Positions 36,520-45,776 of a stretch of 64,000 nt of DNA are shown here, piece after piece; within the stretch, counting starts at the first letter, position 1; each line of letters begins with the position of its first letter. Below the pieces are notes generated by a model, which made no database searches, was not told the origin of the DNA, and was given only the letters and a program-made list of their open reading frames with translations. The DNA is from JBMOOG01 sp049324535 (GTDB taxonomy: Bacteria; Pseudomonadota; Alphaproteobacteria; Rhodobacterales; Rhodobacteraceae). Where the stretch lies: contig JBMOOG010000019.1 of the NCBI GenBank assembly GCA_049324535.1, positions 211,207 through 275,206 of the forward strand, in the 5' to 3' direction. The position numbers were made by a program, and so were the translations under genes.

Positions 36520-36981
36520 ATGCGGCTGACCACACGGACGAACCTTGCGATGCGCGCGCTGATGTTCTGCGCGGTGAACGACGATCGCATCGTGCGCAAG
36601 CACGAGATCGCGGTGGGCTGCAACGCCTCGGAAAACCACCTCGCGCAGGTGGTGAACACGCTGGCCCAGCAGGGCTTCGTCGAGACGCACCGCGGCCGCT
36701 CCGGCGGGCTGCGGCTGGCGCGGCCGCCCGAGGCCATCTCGGTCGGCGCGGTGTTCCGGGCCTTCGAGACGGGCTCGCCCTTCGCCGAGTGCTTCGAGCC
36801 CGATTCGAACACCTGCCCGCTGACGGCCACCTGCCGGCTGCGGGTCGCGCTCGCCGCCGCGCTCGAGTCGTTCTACGCCGCGCTCGACCGGATCTCGCTG
36901 CGCGACCTGGTCGAGGACAACACGGGGCTGGAAACAATCCTGCGACTTCACGACAACCGTCGCCAACGTTTGTGTGCCTGA
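36520..36981 (+). CDS. Rrf2-family Fe-S regulator, NsrR-like
   Basis: A 153-residue regulator that starts like NsrR (MRLTTRTNLAMRALM) and has a winged-helix domain with HRGRSGGLRLARP at 57-69. Cluster cysteines C91, C99 and C105 (spacing x7, x5) match the spacing I recall for Bacillus NsrR. The Asp that serves as fourth ligand near residue 8 in NsrR is Asn8 here. It likely senses NO or redox state through an Fe-S cluster. IscR or RirA are less likely by sequence. It is divergent from the SQR-like operon and probably controls it or itself. Confidence 0.85.
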   Translation: MRLTTRTNLAMRALMFCAVNDDRIVRKHEIAVGCNASENHLAQVVNTLAQQGFVETHRGRSGGLRLARPPEAISVGAVFRAFETGSPFAECFEPDSNTCPLTATCRLRVALAAALESFYAALDRISLRDLVEDNTGLETILRLHDNRRQRLCA

Positions 36982-37106
36982 CGCATCCCCCTTCTTGACC
37001 TTGCCGGTCGTACGCCATACTTGCGCCACGCCGCGGCCGATGTGACCGGCCAGACTGGCACGAGGCAGAGCCGGCGGCCGCAAGAGCCGCGCAAGGATTG
37101 GAAGAG

Positions 37107-37274
37107 ATGGCGAACGCGCAGATGAACGGTGGCAAGGCGCCGCAACCGCAGCAAGGCGGCTCCGGCAGCCGCCCGCAGCAGGCCCAGCAGCAGGGTCAGA
37201 GCGGCCGTCCCGAGGGTGACGAGGCCCCGCAGATGGGCGGCGTGGCGAACCTGACCGACTGGGCCTCGATCTGA
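37107..37274 (+). CDS. Small Gln/Gly/Pro-rich protein of unknown function
   Basis: A 55-residue reading frame with ATG at 37107, preceded by AAGGATTGGAAGAG, ending at a TGA at 37272-37274. The middle is low-complexity (KAPQPQQGGSGSRPQQAQQQ). The end is more ordered (APQMGGVANLTDWASI), which suggests a conserved tail. No known domain or membrane segment. Supported by the Shine-Dalgarno and the 340-base gap it occupies between the Rrf2 and TfoX genes. It could also be non-coding. Confidence 0.5.
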   Translation: MANAQMNGGKAPQPQQGGSGSRPQQAQQQGQSGRPEGDEAPQMGGVANLTDWASI

Positions 37275-37322
37275 GGCGAAGCCGGGGCTAGACTGTCCGG
37301 GCCCGCCAAGCCCGGACCCGCC

Positions 37323-37670
37323 ATGCCCCTGCCCGTCTCTTCGATCCCGAACCTCGGCCCCGCAACCGAAGCCGCCTTCGCGCGCGCGGGCATTCATTCG
37401 GCCGAGGAGCTGCGCGCCCTTGGCGCCGACGCCGCCTATCTGCGGCTGCTCCGATCGGGCACGCCCCCGCATTTCATCGGCTACTACGTCATCGTGATGG
37501 GCCTTCAGGGCCGACCCTGGAACGACTGCCGGGGCGAGGAAAAGGCCGCGCTGCGCCAGCGCTTCGACGCGCTCAAGGCCGAGGCCGGCGCGGATGCGAA
37601 AAAGGGCCGCCTCCCGATGGAGGCGGCCCTCGATGCCCTGGGCGTGATCGAGCGCCCGCGCCGCGCCTGA
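37323..37670 (+). CDS. TfoX C-terminal-domain protein
   Basis: A 115-residue protein equal to the C-terminal helix-hairpin-helix-like domain of TfoX/Sxy (SSIPNLGPATEAAFARAGIHSAEELRALG). The N-terminal TfoX domain is absent, as in many stand-alone relatives. Sxy proteins act in competence regulation; a role here is unproven. The coding sequence for LPMEAAL near its end also forms the intrinsic terminator of the convergent ndk gene. Confidence 0.87.
   Translation: MPLPVSSIPNLGPATEAAFARAGIHSAEELRALGADAAYLRLLRSGTPPHFIGYYVIVMGLQGRPWNDCRGEEKAALRQRFDALKAEAGADAKKGRLPMEAALDALGVIERPRRA
37598..37629 (-). terminator. Intrinsic terminator of ndk inside the tfoX-like gene
   Basis: On the minus strand GGGCCGCCTCC - ATCG - GGAGGCGGCCC forms a perfect 11-base stem with a 4-base loop, followed directly by TTTTTCGC. 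It starts 46 bases beyond the ndk stop. The same bases code for the C-terminal part of the TfoX_C protein on the plus strand. Confidence 0.85.
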
Positions 37671-37674
37671 CCGG

Positions 37675-38097
37675 TCAGCCGACCAGTTCGAGGCCCGAGA
37701 AGAAATAGGCGATCTCGACCGCCGCGGTTTCCGGCGCGTCCGAGCCGTGCACCGAGTTCTCGCCGACCGAAAGGGCGAATTCCTTGCGGATGGTGCCGTC
37801 CGCGGCGTTGGCCGGGTTGGTCGCGCCCATCACTTCGCGGTTCTTCGCGATGGCGTTCTCGCCCTCCAGCACCTGGACCACGACCGGGGCCGAGGCCATG
37901 AACTCGCACAGCTCGCCGTAGAAGGGACGCTCCTTGTGGACCTCGTAGAACTTGCCGGCCTGCTCGAGGCTGAGCTTGATTCGCTTCTGCGCGACGATGC
38001 GCAGGCCCGCTTCCTCGAACTTGGCGTTGATTTTGCCGGTGAGGTTGCGCCGCGTCGCGTCGGGCTTGATGATCGAAAGGGTGCGTTCGATGGCCAT
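37675..38097 (-). CDS. ndk: Nucleoside diphosphate kinase Ndk
   Basis: Balances NTP pools by phosphate transfer through His117 (SVHGSDA). The family start ERTLSIIKPDATRRN, the KRIKLSLEQAGKFYEVH block and GATNPANAADGTIRKEFA are intact. 140 residues. ATG 38097, with AGGAAGTGACAGG upstream. It is convergent with the TfoX-like gene, which carries its terminator. Confidence 0.98.
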   Translation of the reverse strand: MAIERTLSIIKPDATRRNLTGKINAKFEEAGLRIVAQKRIKLSLEQAGKFYEVHKERPFYGELCEFMASAPVVVQVLEGENAIAKNREVMGATNPANAADGTIRKEFALSVGENSVHGSDAPETAAVEIAYFFSGLELVG

Positions 38098-38264
38098 CCT
38101 GTCACTTCCTGTCTGAGGGCGCAGGCCCCTGCCGGCGCCGCCTTCGTAGATCGCGCGCCTGCTAGCACGGGGCGCGCGGGAAGGAAACCACCCTTTCGTG
38201 ACCGCACGATGCGGACCCAGCCGGCCGATTGACCGCAGGCGCCGGATCGGGCAAGCCCGGCGCC

Positions 38265-40115
38265 ATGCTCAGGATCGACGACATCAGCTATTCCATCGCC
38301 GGCCGGCCGCTGTTCGAAGGCGCCTCGGCGACGATTCCGGACGGCCACAAGGTGGGCATCGTCGGGGCGAACGGCACCGGCAAGACCACGCTCTTCCGGC
38401 TGATCCGAGGCGAGCTCGCGCTCGAGGGCGGGATGATCGCGGTCCCGGCCCGGGCGCGCATCGGCGGGGTCGCGCAGGAAGTTCCCTCCTCGTCGATCTC
38501 GCTCCTCGACACGGTGCTGGCCGCCGACACCGAACGCGCCGCGCTCATGGCCGAGGCGGAAACCGCCCGCGATCCGCACCGCATCGCCGAGATCCAGCAC
38601 CGGCTGGCCGACATCGACGCCTGGTCGGCCGAGGGCCGCGCCAGCGCGATCCTGCGCGGTCTGGGCTTCGACGCCGACGAGATCCGCAAGCCCTGCTCGG
38701 ACTTTTCGGGCGGCTGGCGGATGCGGGTGGCGCTGGCGGGCGTGCTCTTCGCCCAGCCCGACATCCTCCTTCTGGACGAGCCGACGAACTATCTCGACCT
38801 CGAAGGCGCGCTCTGGCTCGAAAGCTATCTCGCCCGCTATCCGCACACCGTCCTCATCATCAGCCACGACCGGGGGCTTCTGAACCGGGCCGTGGGCGCG
38901 ATCCTGCATCTGGAAAACCGCCGGCTCACGCTCTGGTCCGGTCCCTACGACCAGTTCGCCCGCGCCCGGGCGGAAAAGCGCGCGCTTCAGGCCGCCGAGG
39001 CCAAGAAGCAGGAGGCGCGGCGCGCGCATCTGCAAAGCTTCGTGGACCGGTTCCGCGCCAAGGCCACCAAGGCCACGCAGGCCCAGTCCCGGATCAAGAT
39101 GCTCGAGCGGATGACGCCGATCCTCGCCCCCGAAGAGGCCAAGGCGCAGGTCTTCACCTTCCCCGCGCCCGAGCAGCTCTCGCCGCCGATCATCACGATG
39201 GACGGCGCCGCGGTGGGCTACGGCGGGGCGCCGGTGCTGAAAGGGCTGTCGCTTCGCATCGACCAGGACGACCGCATCGCGCTTCTGGGCCGGAACGGCG
39301 AGGGAAAATCCACGCTTTCCAAGCTGCTGGCCGGCAAACTTGACCCGTCCGCCGGGCGCATCGTGCGGTCCTCGAAGCTGCGCATCGGCTATTTCGCGCA
39401 GCATCAGGTGGACGAGCTGCACCTCGACGAGACCCCGCTCCAGCACGTCCAGCGTCTGCGCCCCGACGAGGGGCAGCCGCGGCTGCGCGCCCGTCTTGCC
39501 GGTTTCGGACTTCTCGCCGATCAGGCCGAGACCCAGGTCGGGCGCCTCTCCGGCGGGCAGAAGGCGCGGCTTTCGCTGCTTCTGGCCACGATCGACGCGC
39601 CGCATCTTCTGATCCTCGACGAGCCCACGAACCACCTCGACATCGAAAGCCGCGAGGCGCTGGTCGAGGCGCTGACCGAGTATTCCGGCGCCGTGGTGCT
39701 GGTCAGCCACGACATGCACCTGCTGTCGCTGGTGGCCGACCGGCTCTGGCTGGTCAAGGGCGGCCGCGTCGCGCCCTACGAGGGCGATCTCGACAGCTAC
39801 CGGCGCGAACTTCTGGCCGGCGACGAGGCCGACCGGCCGGCCGAGCCGGCGAAGAAGGCGGCGGCGGCCCCGCGCCCCACGCGCGAGGCGATGCTGGCCC
39901 TGCGCGCCGAGGTCCGGCGCTGCGAGGAGCGGCTCGCCAAGCTCAACGACATGCGCGACCGGCTGGCCGCCAAGCTTGCCGACCCCGCGCTTTACGAGCG
40001 CCCCGACGAGGCGGCCGTCTGGCAGAAGAAATACGCCGAAGTCATGGAAGGGCTGGACAGGGCCGAGGCGCTGTGGCTCGCTGCCGCGGAGCGGCTCGAG
40101 ACCGCAGAGGCCTGA
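38265..40115 (+). CDS. ABC-F family ATPase (ribosome-associated, Uup/YheS type)
   Basis: A 616-residue soluble protein with two ABC domains and no membrane part. Walker A motifs GANGTGKTT (about 37) and GRNGEGKST (about 344). Signatures FSGGWRMRVALAG and LSGGQKARLSLL. Between them is the ABC-F linker rich in charged residues (RAEKRALQAAEAKKQEARR). A C-terminal coiled-coil extension (LRAEVRRCEERLAKLNDMRDRLA) follows. ABC-F proteins act on ribosomes or in DNA-related roles. ATG 38265 is chosen; the TTG 36 bases earlier is less likely. Confidence 0.93.
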   Translation: MLRIDDISYSIAGRPLFEGASATIPDGHKVGIVGANGTGKTTLFRLIRGELALEGGMIAVPARARIGGVAQEVPSSSISLLDTVLAADTERAALMAEAETARDPHRIAEIQHRLADIDAWSAEGRASAILRGLGFDADEIRKPCSDFSGGWRMRVALAGVLFAQPDILLLDEPTNYLDLEGALWLESYLARYPHTVLIISHDRGLLNRAVGAILHLENRRLTLWSGPYDQFARARAEKRALQAAEAKKQEARRAHLQSFVDRFRAKATKATQAQSRIKMLERMTPILAPEEAKAQVFTFPAPEQLSPPIITMDGAAVGYGGAPVLKGLSLRIDQDDRIALLGRNGEGKSTLSKLLAGKLDPSAGRIVRSSKLRIGYFAQHQVDELHLDETPLQHVQRLRPDEGQPRLRARLAGFGLLADQAETQVGRLSGGQKARLSLLLATIDAPHLLILDEPTNHLDIESREALVEALTEYSGAVVLVSHDMHLLSLVADRLWLVKGGRVAPYEGDLDSYRRELLAGDEADRPAEPAKKAAAAPRPTREAMLALRAEVRRCEERLAKLNDMRDRLAAKLADPALYERPDEAAVWQKKYAEVMEGLDRAEALWLAAAERLETAEA

Positions 40116-40118
40116 CCC

Positions 40119-40739
40119 TTGGACGCGACCTTCCTGATCTCGGCCTTCGTCACGCTCTTCGTGATCGTGGACCCGATCGCGCTGGCGCCGCTCTTCGTCG
40201 CGCTGACCCGCGGCATGGACGCGGCGCAGCGCCGGCGCATCGGGCTTCGGGCCTGCATCATCGCCATCGTGCTGATGACGCTCTTCGGACTTCTGGGCGA
40301 GAAGATCCTGCGGGTGATCGGCATCTCCATGCCGGCCTTCCGCATCTCGGGCGGGATCCTGCTGTTCCTCACCGCGCTCGACATGCTGTTCGAGCGGCGC
40401 ACCCAGCGGCGTGAGGGCCAGGCACCGCTGCCCGACCACGATCCGTCCGTGTTTCCGCTGGCCACGCCCCTGATCGCCGGACCCGGCGCCTTCACCACGA
40501 TGATCCTGCTGGTGAACACCCCCGGCGCGGACTGGACCCACACGCTGGCCGTGCACGCGATCATGGCCGCCGTCGTCGGCATCGCCTTCCTGTTCTTCCT
40601 GATGGCGGGGCTGATCGAGCGCGCGCTCGGCCGGACCGGAAGCGTGGTCGTGACCCGGCTTCTGGGGATGCTGCTCGCGGCGCTTTCGGTGCAGTTCGTG
40701 CTCGACGGCGTGCGCGGGACCGGGCTCATCGGCGGCTGA
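40119..40739 (+). CDS. MarC-family integral membrane protein
   Basis: A 206-residue protein with six hydrophobic segments and the family motifs LFVIVDPIALAPLFVALT near the start, FRISGGILLFLTALDML, and PLATPLIAGPGAFTTMI in the second repeat. Function unknown despite the name. It starts with TTG only 3 bases after the ABC-F stop, so translation is probably coupled. Confidence 0.9.
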   Translation: MDATFLISAFVTLFVIVDPIALAPLFVALTRGMDAAQRRRIGLRACIIAIVLMTLFGLLGEKILRVIGISMPAFRISGGILLFLTALDMLFERRTQRREGQAPLPDHDPSVFPLATPLIAGPGAFTTMILLVNTPGADWTHTLAVHAIMAAVVGIAFLFFLMAGLIERALGRTGSVVVTRLLGMLLAALSVQFVLDGVRGTGLIGG

Positions 40740-40826
40740 GCCCAGCGCCCGCACCGCTGCGTGATGCCGCGCTGACAAACGGCCCGGAGCACCCTACATG
40801 AGCAAGAACCGCCAAGGATCGCCCGC

Positions 40827-41408
40827 ATGGATTCCGACCAGATCGCCCGCGTCATCTACCTTGTCCTCCTGCTGTCGGTGATCGGGGGCTATTTCCTGGT
40901 CGCCAACCGCGGCGGCCTTGGCCGCGTGGCCCAGCAGGCCGCGATCTGGGGGCTGATCTTCGTGGGCGCGATCGCGGTCGCGGGGCTCTGGGGCGACATC
41001 CGCCGGGATGTCAGCGGCATTCCCCGCCAGCAGGTGATCGGAACCGACCAGATCGTCGTGCCGCGGGCGCCCGACGGGCATTTCTACCTGAACGCCGAGG
41101 TGAACGGCAAACCGGTGCTCTTCGTCGTCGACACCGGCGCCACCGACATCGCGCTCAGTCAGTCCGATGCGCGCCGCGTCGGGCTCGACCCGGCCGGCCT
41201 CGCCTATCTCGGGACCGCCCAGACCGCGAACGGCGTGGTCGCCACCGCGCCGGTGCGCCTCGACAGCGTCGCGGTCGGGCCCTTCACCGACACGGGCGTG
41301 CGCGCCATGGTGACGAAGGGCGATCTGGGCGACTCGCTTCTGGGCATGAGCTACCTGCGCCGCTACGAGATGACGATGAACGGCGACCGGATGGTGCTGC
41401 GCCGCTGA
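40827..41408 (+). CDS. Membrane-anchored retropepsin-like aspartic protease (TIGR02281 type)
   Basis: A 193-residue protein. Two N-terminal membrane helices (about 8-26 and 38-55), then a single-chain clan AA domain with the catalytic Asp102 in FVVDTGATDIALS. The flap side GDSLLGMSYLRRYEMTMNG is also typical. Such proteins act as dimers. They are widespread in Alphaproteobacteria and their substrates are unknown. Confidence 0.9.
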   Translation: MDSDQIARVIYLVLLLSVIGGYFLVANRGGLGRVAQQAAIWGLIFVGAIAVAGLWGDIRRDVSGIPRQQVIGTDQIVVPRAPDGHFYLNAEVNGKPVLFVVDTGATDIALSQSDARRVGLDPAGLAYLGTAQTANGVVATAPVRLDSVAVGPFTDTGVRAMVTKGDLGDSLLGMSYLRRYEMTMNGDRMVLRR

Positions 41409-41471
41409 TCGTCCCGTTCCCTGCGCCAAGGCCGCCGCAGGGGGCGTGGTGGCGCGGGCCCCGTGCACCTC

Positions 41472-41933
41472 TCAGACACCGGAGGCGTGCTTCATCTCCC
41501 AGCGCCCGCCGTCCTCGCTCCAGTATTTCGCGGCAAGCCCGCATCCGGTGAGCGCCTTCCACTGGCGCCGCGCCGCCGCCACGGCGTCGGGATCGTTGCC
41601 GTCGAAGATCACGCAGACCCGGTCGAGCGCGCGGCCCTCCGCCTCGCTCACCTCGGCCCCGTCCAGGGTCATCAGGCAGGCCGCGCCGGCGGGGATGTCC
41701 AGTCCGGTCGTCAGAAGGACCGGCTGATCGGCGTCGTGGGGCCCACCCGCAAGACCGTGCGGCAGGAACGTCCCGTCGCCGAGCCAGAGCGCCTCGTCAA
41801 GCCAGGCCAGCCGCCCGGCGTCGGTGCCCCTCAGCACCACGCGCCAGCCCCGCTCGAGCGCCCGCCCGAGCAGCGTCGGCAGCGCCTGCTCCAGAGGCGA
41901 CCGGGTCAGGTGATAGAAGAAGACCTCGCCCAT
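41472..41933 (-). CDS. holC: DNA polymerase III chi subunit HolC
   Basis: A 153-residue clamp-loader accessory protein linking SSB to the replicase. The start GEVFFYHLTRSPLEQALPTLL and RALERGWRVVLRGTD are typical, as are LDEALWLGDGTFLPHGL and WKALTGCGLAAKYWSEDGG-RWE at the end. It lies 22 bases downstream of pepA on the same strand, a common pairing. Confidence 0.94.
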   Translation of the reverse strand: MGEVFFYHLTRSPLEQALPTLLGRALERGWRVVLRGTDAGRLAWLDEALWLGDGTFLPHGLAGGPHDADQPVLLTTGLDIPAGAACLMTLDGAEVSEAEGRALDRVCVIFDGNDPDAVAAARRQWKALTGCGLAAKYWSEDGGRWEMKHASGV

Positions 41934-41955
41934 CCCATGCCCCCCGGGGACCGGA

Positions 41956-43425
<1,470 letters not shown>

Positions 43426-43554
43426 GGCGGGGTCTCCGGCAGGGTTCGGCCGGACCCTAGCGAAGCCGCCGCGCGGATGCCAGATAGCAGTTTCGCACCG
43501 TCCGGCTTTCGGCTAGGGAGAGGGAAGAAACGGCAAGGGCGGGGCTTCAGGACG

Positions 43555-44682
43555 GTGTCGCGGTTCGACCGATACATACTGTCGCAGTTCCTGGCGCTTT
43601 TCGGCTTCTTCGCGCTGGCGCTGGTGGCGGTTTACTGGGTGAACCGCGCGGTCCAGCTCTTCGACCGGCTGATCGCGGACGGGCAGTCCGCCTGGGTCTT
43701 CCTCGAATTCACCGCGCTGACCCTGCCCTACGTCATCCGGCTGGTGCTGCCGGTCGCGGCCTTCGTCGCCACGGTCTATGTCACGAACCGGCTGAGCCAG
43801 GACAGCGAGCTTGTGGTGGTGCAGGCCACCGGCTTCTCGCCCTGGCGGCTCGCACGGCCGGGGATCTACATGGGGCTCATCGTCGCGGCGCTGATGATGG
43901 TCCTTGTCCACGCGCTCGTCCCCGCCAGCCGCGCGCGGCTGGCCGAGCGGAATGACCAGATCGCCGCCGATGTCACCTCGCGCCTTCTGGTCGCGGGCAG
44001 CTTCATCCACCCCACCGCCGGCGTGACGCTCTACATCCGCGACATCACCGCGCAGGGCGAGCTGCGCGACCTCTTCCTGTCGGATCGCCGGGATCCGAAG
44101 TCGCAGGCGACCTACACGGCGCGCAGCGCGGCGCTGGTGCGCTCGGAGTCCGGGCCGAAACTGGTGATGCTCGACGGGCTCGCCCAGCAGCTCGACCCCG
44201 AGAGCGGCCGGCTGGCGGTGACGCGGTTCGCGGATTCCTCCTACGACATCGGCGCGCTGGTTGCGGACCAGCAGGGGCGGAAGCCCAAGCTCGAGGAACT
44301 GGGCACGCTTGCGCTTCTGCGCGACCCGGCGGGCGTCCTGGCGCGGACCGGGGCAAAGCCGGGCCAGCTCACCTACGAGTTGAACGACCGTTTCGCGCAG
44401 CCCTTCATGCCGCTCGTCGCGGTCATGCTGGGCTTCAGCGCACTGATGACCGGGGTCTACAGCCGGTTCGGGATCTGGCGGCAGATCGTGGTGGCGGTCG
44501 GCGCCATGATCGTGGTGATGGCATTGCAGAACGTCGCCGCCGATGCGGTGACGCGCAACCCAGGGCTCTGGCCGCTGCTCTACGCGCCGATCCTGGTCGG
44601 GCTGGCGGCGGCGACGGTGCTTTTGGCCTCGGCCACCCGCGCGCGGCGCGTCGCGCCGCCGGAAGCGGGGGTGCCGGCGTGA
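43555..44682 (+). CDS. lptF: LPS export ABC transporter permease LptF
   Basis: One of two permeases extracting lipopolysaccharide from the inner membrane. 375 residues: an N-terminal helix (YILSQFLALFGFFALALVAVYWV), two further helices to about 120, a periplasmic beta-jellyroll (about 125-270), then three C-terminal helices. The GTG at 43555 (SRFDRYILSQF) is preferred. AGGA lies 3 bases upstream, and an earlier in-frame ATG would overlap the pepA promoter. Its stop overlaps the lptG GTG. Confidence 0.95.
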   Translation: MSRFDRYILSQFLALFGFFALALVAVYWVNRAVQLFDRLIADGQSAWVFLEFTALTLPYVIRLVLPVAAFVATVYVTNRLSQDSELVVVQATGFSPWRLARPGIYMGLIVAALMMVLVHALVPASRARLAERNDQIAADVTSRLLVAGSFIHPTAGVTLYIRDITAQGELRDLFLSDRRDPKSQATYTARSAALVRSESGPKLVMLDGLAQQLDPESGRLAVTRFADSSYDIGALVADQQGRKPKLEELGTLALLRDPAGVLARTGAKPGQLTYELNDRFAQPFMPLVAVMLGFSALMTGVYSRFGIWRQIVVAVGAMIVVMALQNVAADAVTRNPGLWPLLYAPILVGLAAATVLLASATRARRVAPPEAGVPA

Positions 44683-45776
44683 CGCTGTCGCTCTACATCG
44701 CGCGCCGGTTCCTGGTGATGCTGGCCCTCGTGTTCGGCGGCTTTGCCCTGCTGATGTACCTCGTGGACATGGTCGAGCAGATCCGCCGGCTCTCCGCCAC
44801 CGAGGCGGGGCTCGGCGAGGCGGCGCTCCTGTCGCTCCTCAACGTGCCCGAGTCGGTCTACCGGATCCTTCCGCTGATCGTGATCCTGGCGGCGATCGCG
44901 CTGTTCCTCACGCTGGCCCGCAGTTCGGAGCTGGTGGTCATTCGCGCGTCCGGGCGATCGGCGCTGCGGATGCTGACCGCGCCTTTCCTCACCGCGCTCG
45001 GCTTCGGGGCGGTGGCGGTCGCGGTGCTGAACCCGGTCGTGGCGGGAACGCAGAAGCGCTACGAGACGCTGGCCGAATCCTACCGGCGCGGCGATGCCGA
45101 CGTCTTCTCGATCTCGGGGGAAGGCCTCTGGCTGCGCCAGGGCGGGCCCGAGGGGCAGATGGTCATCCGCGCCGACCGGGCCAACCCCGACGCGACCGAG
45201 CTGTTCGGCGTCACCTTCCTGGCCTTCGACCGCGATGGCGCGCCGATGCGCCGGGTCGATGCGGCCGAGGCCCGGCTCGAGCCGGGGCTCTGGCGGGCGC
45301 GCGACGCCAAGGAATGGCTGTTCCTGCCCGGCACCAACCCCGAGCGCAACGCGGTCCGCCACGACATTCTGTCGCTGCCGTCGGACCTGACCGCCGACCA
45401 GATCCGCGACAGTTTCGGGGCGCCCTCGGCGGTGCCGATCTGGCAGCTTCCCGGGTTCATCGCGTCGCTCGAGCGGGCGGGCTTCTCGGCGCGCCGGCAT
45501 CTGGTCTGGTTCCAGATGGAGCTGGCCCAGCCGCTGCTTCTGGCGGCGATGGTGCTGGTGGGCGCCGGGTTCACCATGCGCCACGCGCGCTTCGGCCGCA
45601 CCGGGCTCATGGTCCTCCTGGCGATGGGGTTCGGCTTCGCGATCTTCTTCCTGCGCAACTTCGCGCAGGTCCTGGGCGAGAACGGGCAGATACCGGTGGT
45701 CCTGGCCGCCTGGGCGCCGCCGGTCGCGGCGCTTCTGCTGTCGGTCGCGCTCCTGCTGCATCTGGAGGACGGCTGA
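44679..45776 (+). CDS. lptG: LPS export ABC transporter permease LptG
   Basis: Partner of LptF with the same layout: three N-terminal helices (from LYIARRFLVMLALVFGGFALL), a periplasmic domain (about 120-280) and three C-terminal helices. 365 residues. It overlaps lptF by 4 bases and lptD by 1 base (TGATG), giving a coupled lptF-lptG-lptD unit. The ATPase LptB is not in the window. Confidence 0.95.
   Translation: MTLSLYIARRFLVMLALVFGGFALLMYLVDMVEQIRRLSATEAGLGEAALLSLLNVPESVYRILPLIVILAAIALFLTLARSSELVVIRASGRSALRMLTAPFLTALGFGAVAVAVLNPVVAGTQKRYETLAESYRRGDADVFSISGEGLWLRQGGPEGQMVIRADRANPDATELFGVTFLAFDRDGAPMRRVDAAEARLEPGLWRARDAKEWLFLPGTNPERNAVRHDILSLPSDLTADQIRDSFGAPSAVPIWQLPGFIASLERAGFSARRHLVWFQMELAQPLLLAAMVLVGAGFTMRHARFGRTGLMVLLAMGFGFAIFFLRNFAQVLGENGQIPVVLAAWAPPVAALLLSVALLLHLEDG

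Noticed and set aside
37830..40778. A 982-codon open frame on the minus strand opposite ndk and the ABC-F gene
   Set aside because: Its translation is Arg/His/Gly/Asp-rich without domains, and it lies over genes with clear families. High G+C makes such empty antisense frames common.
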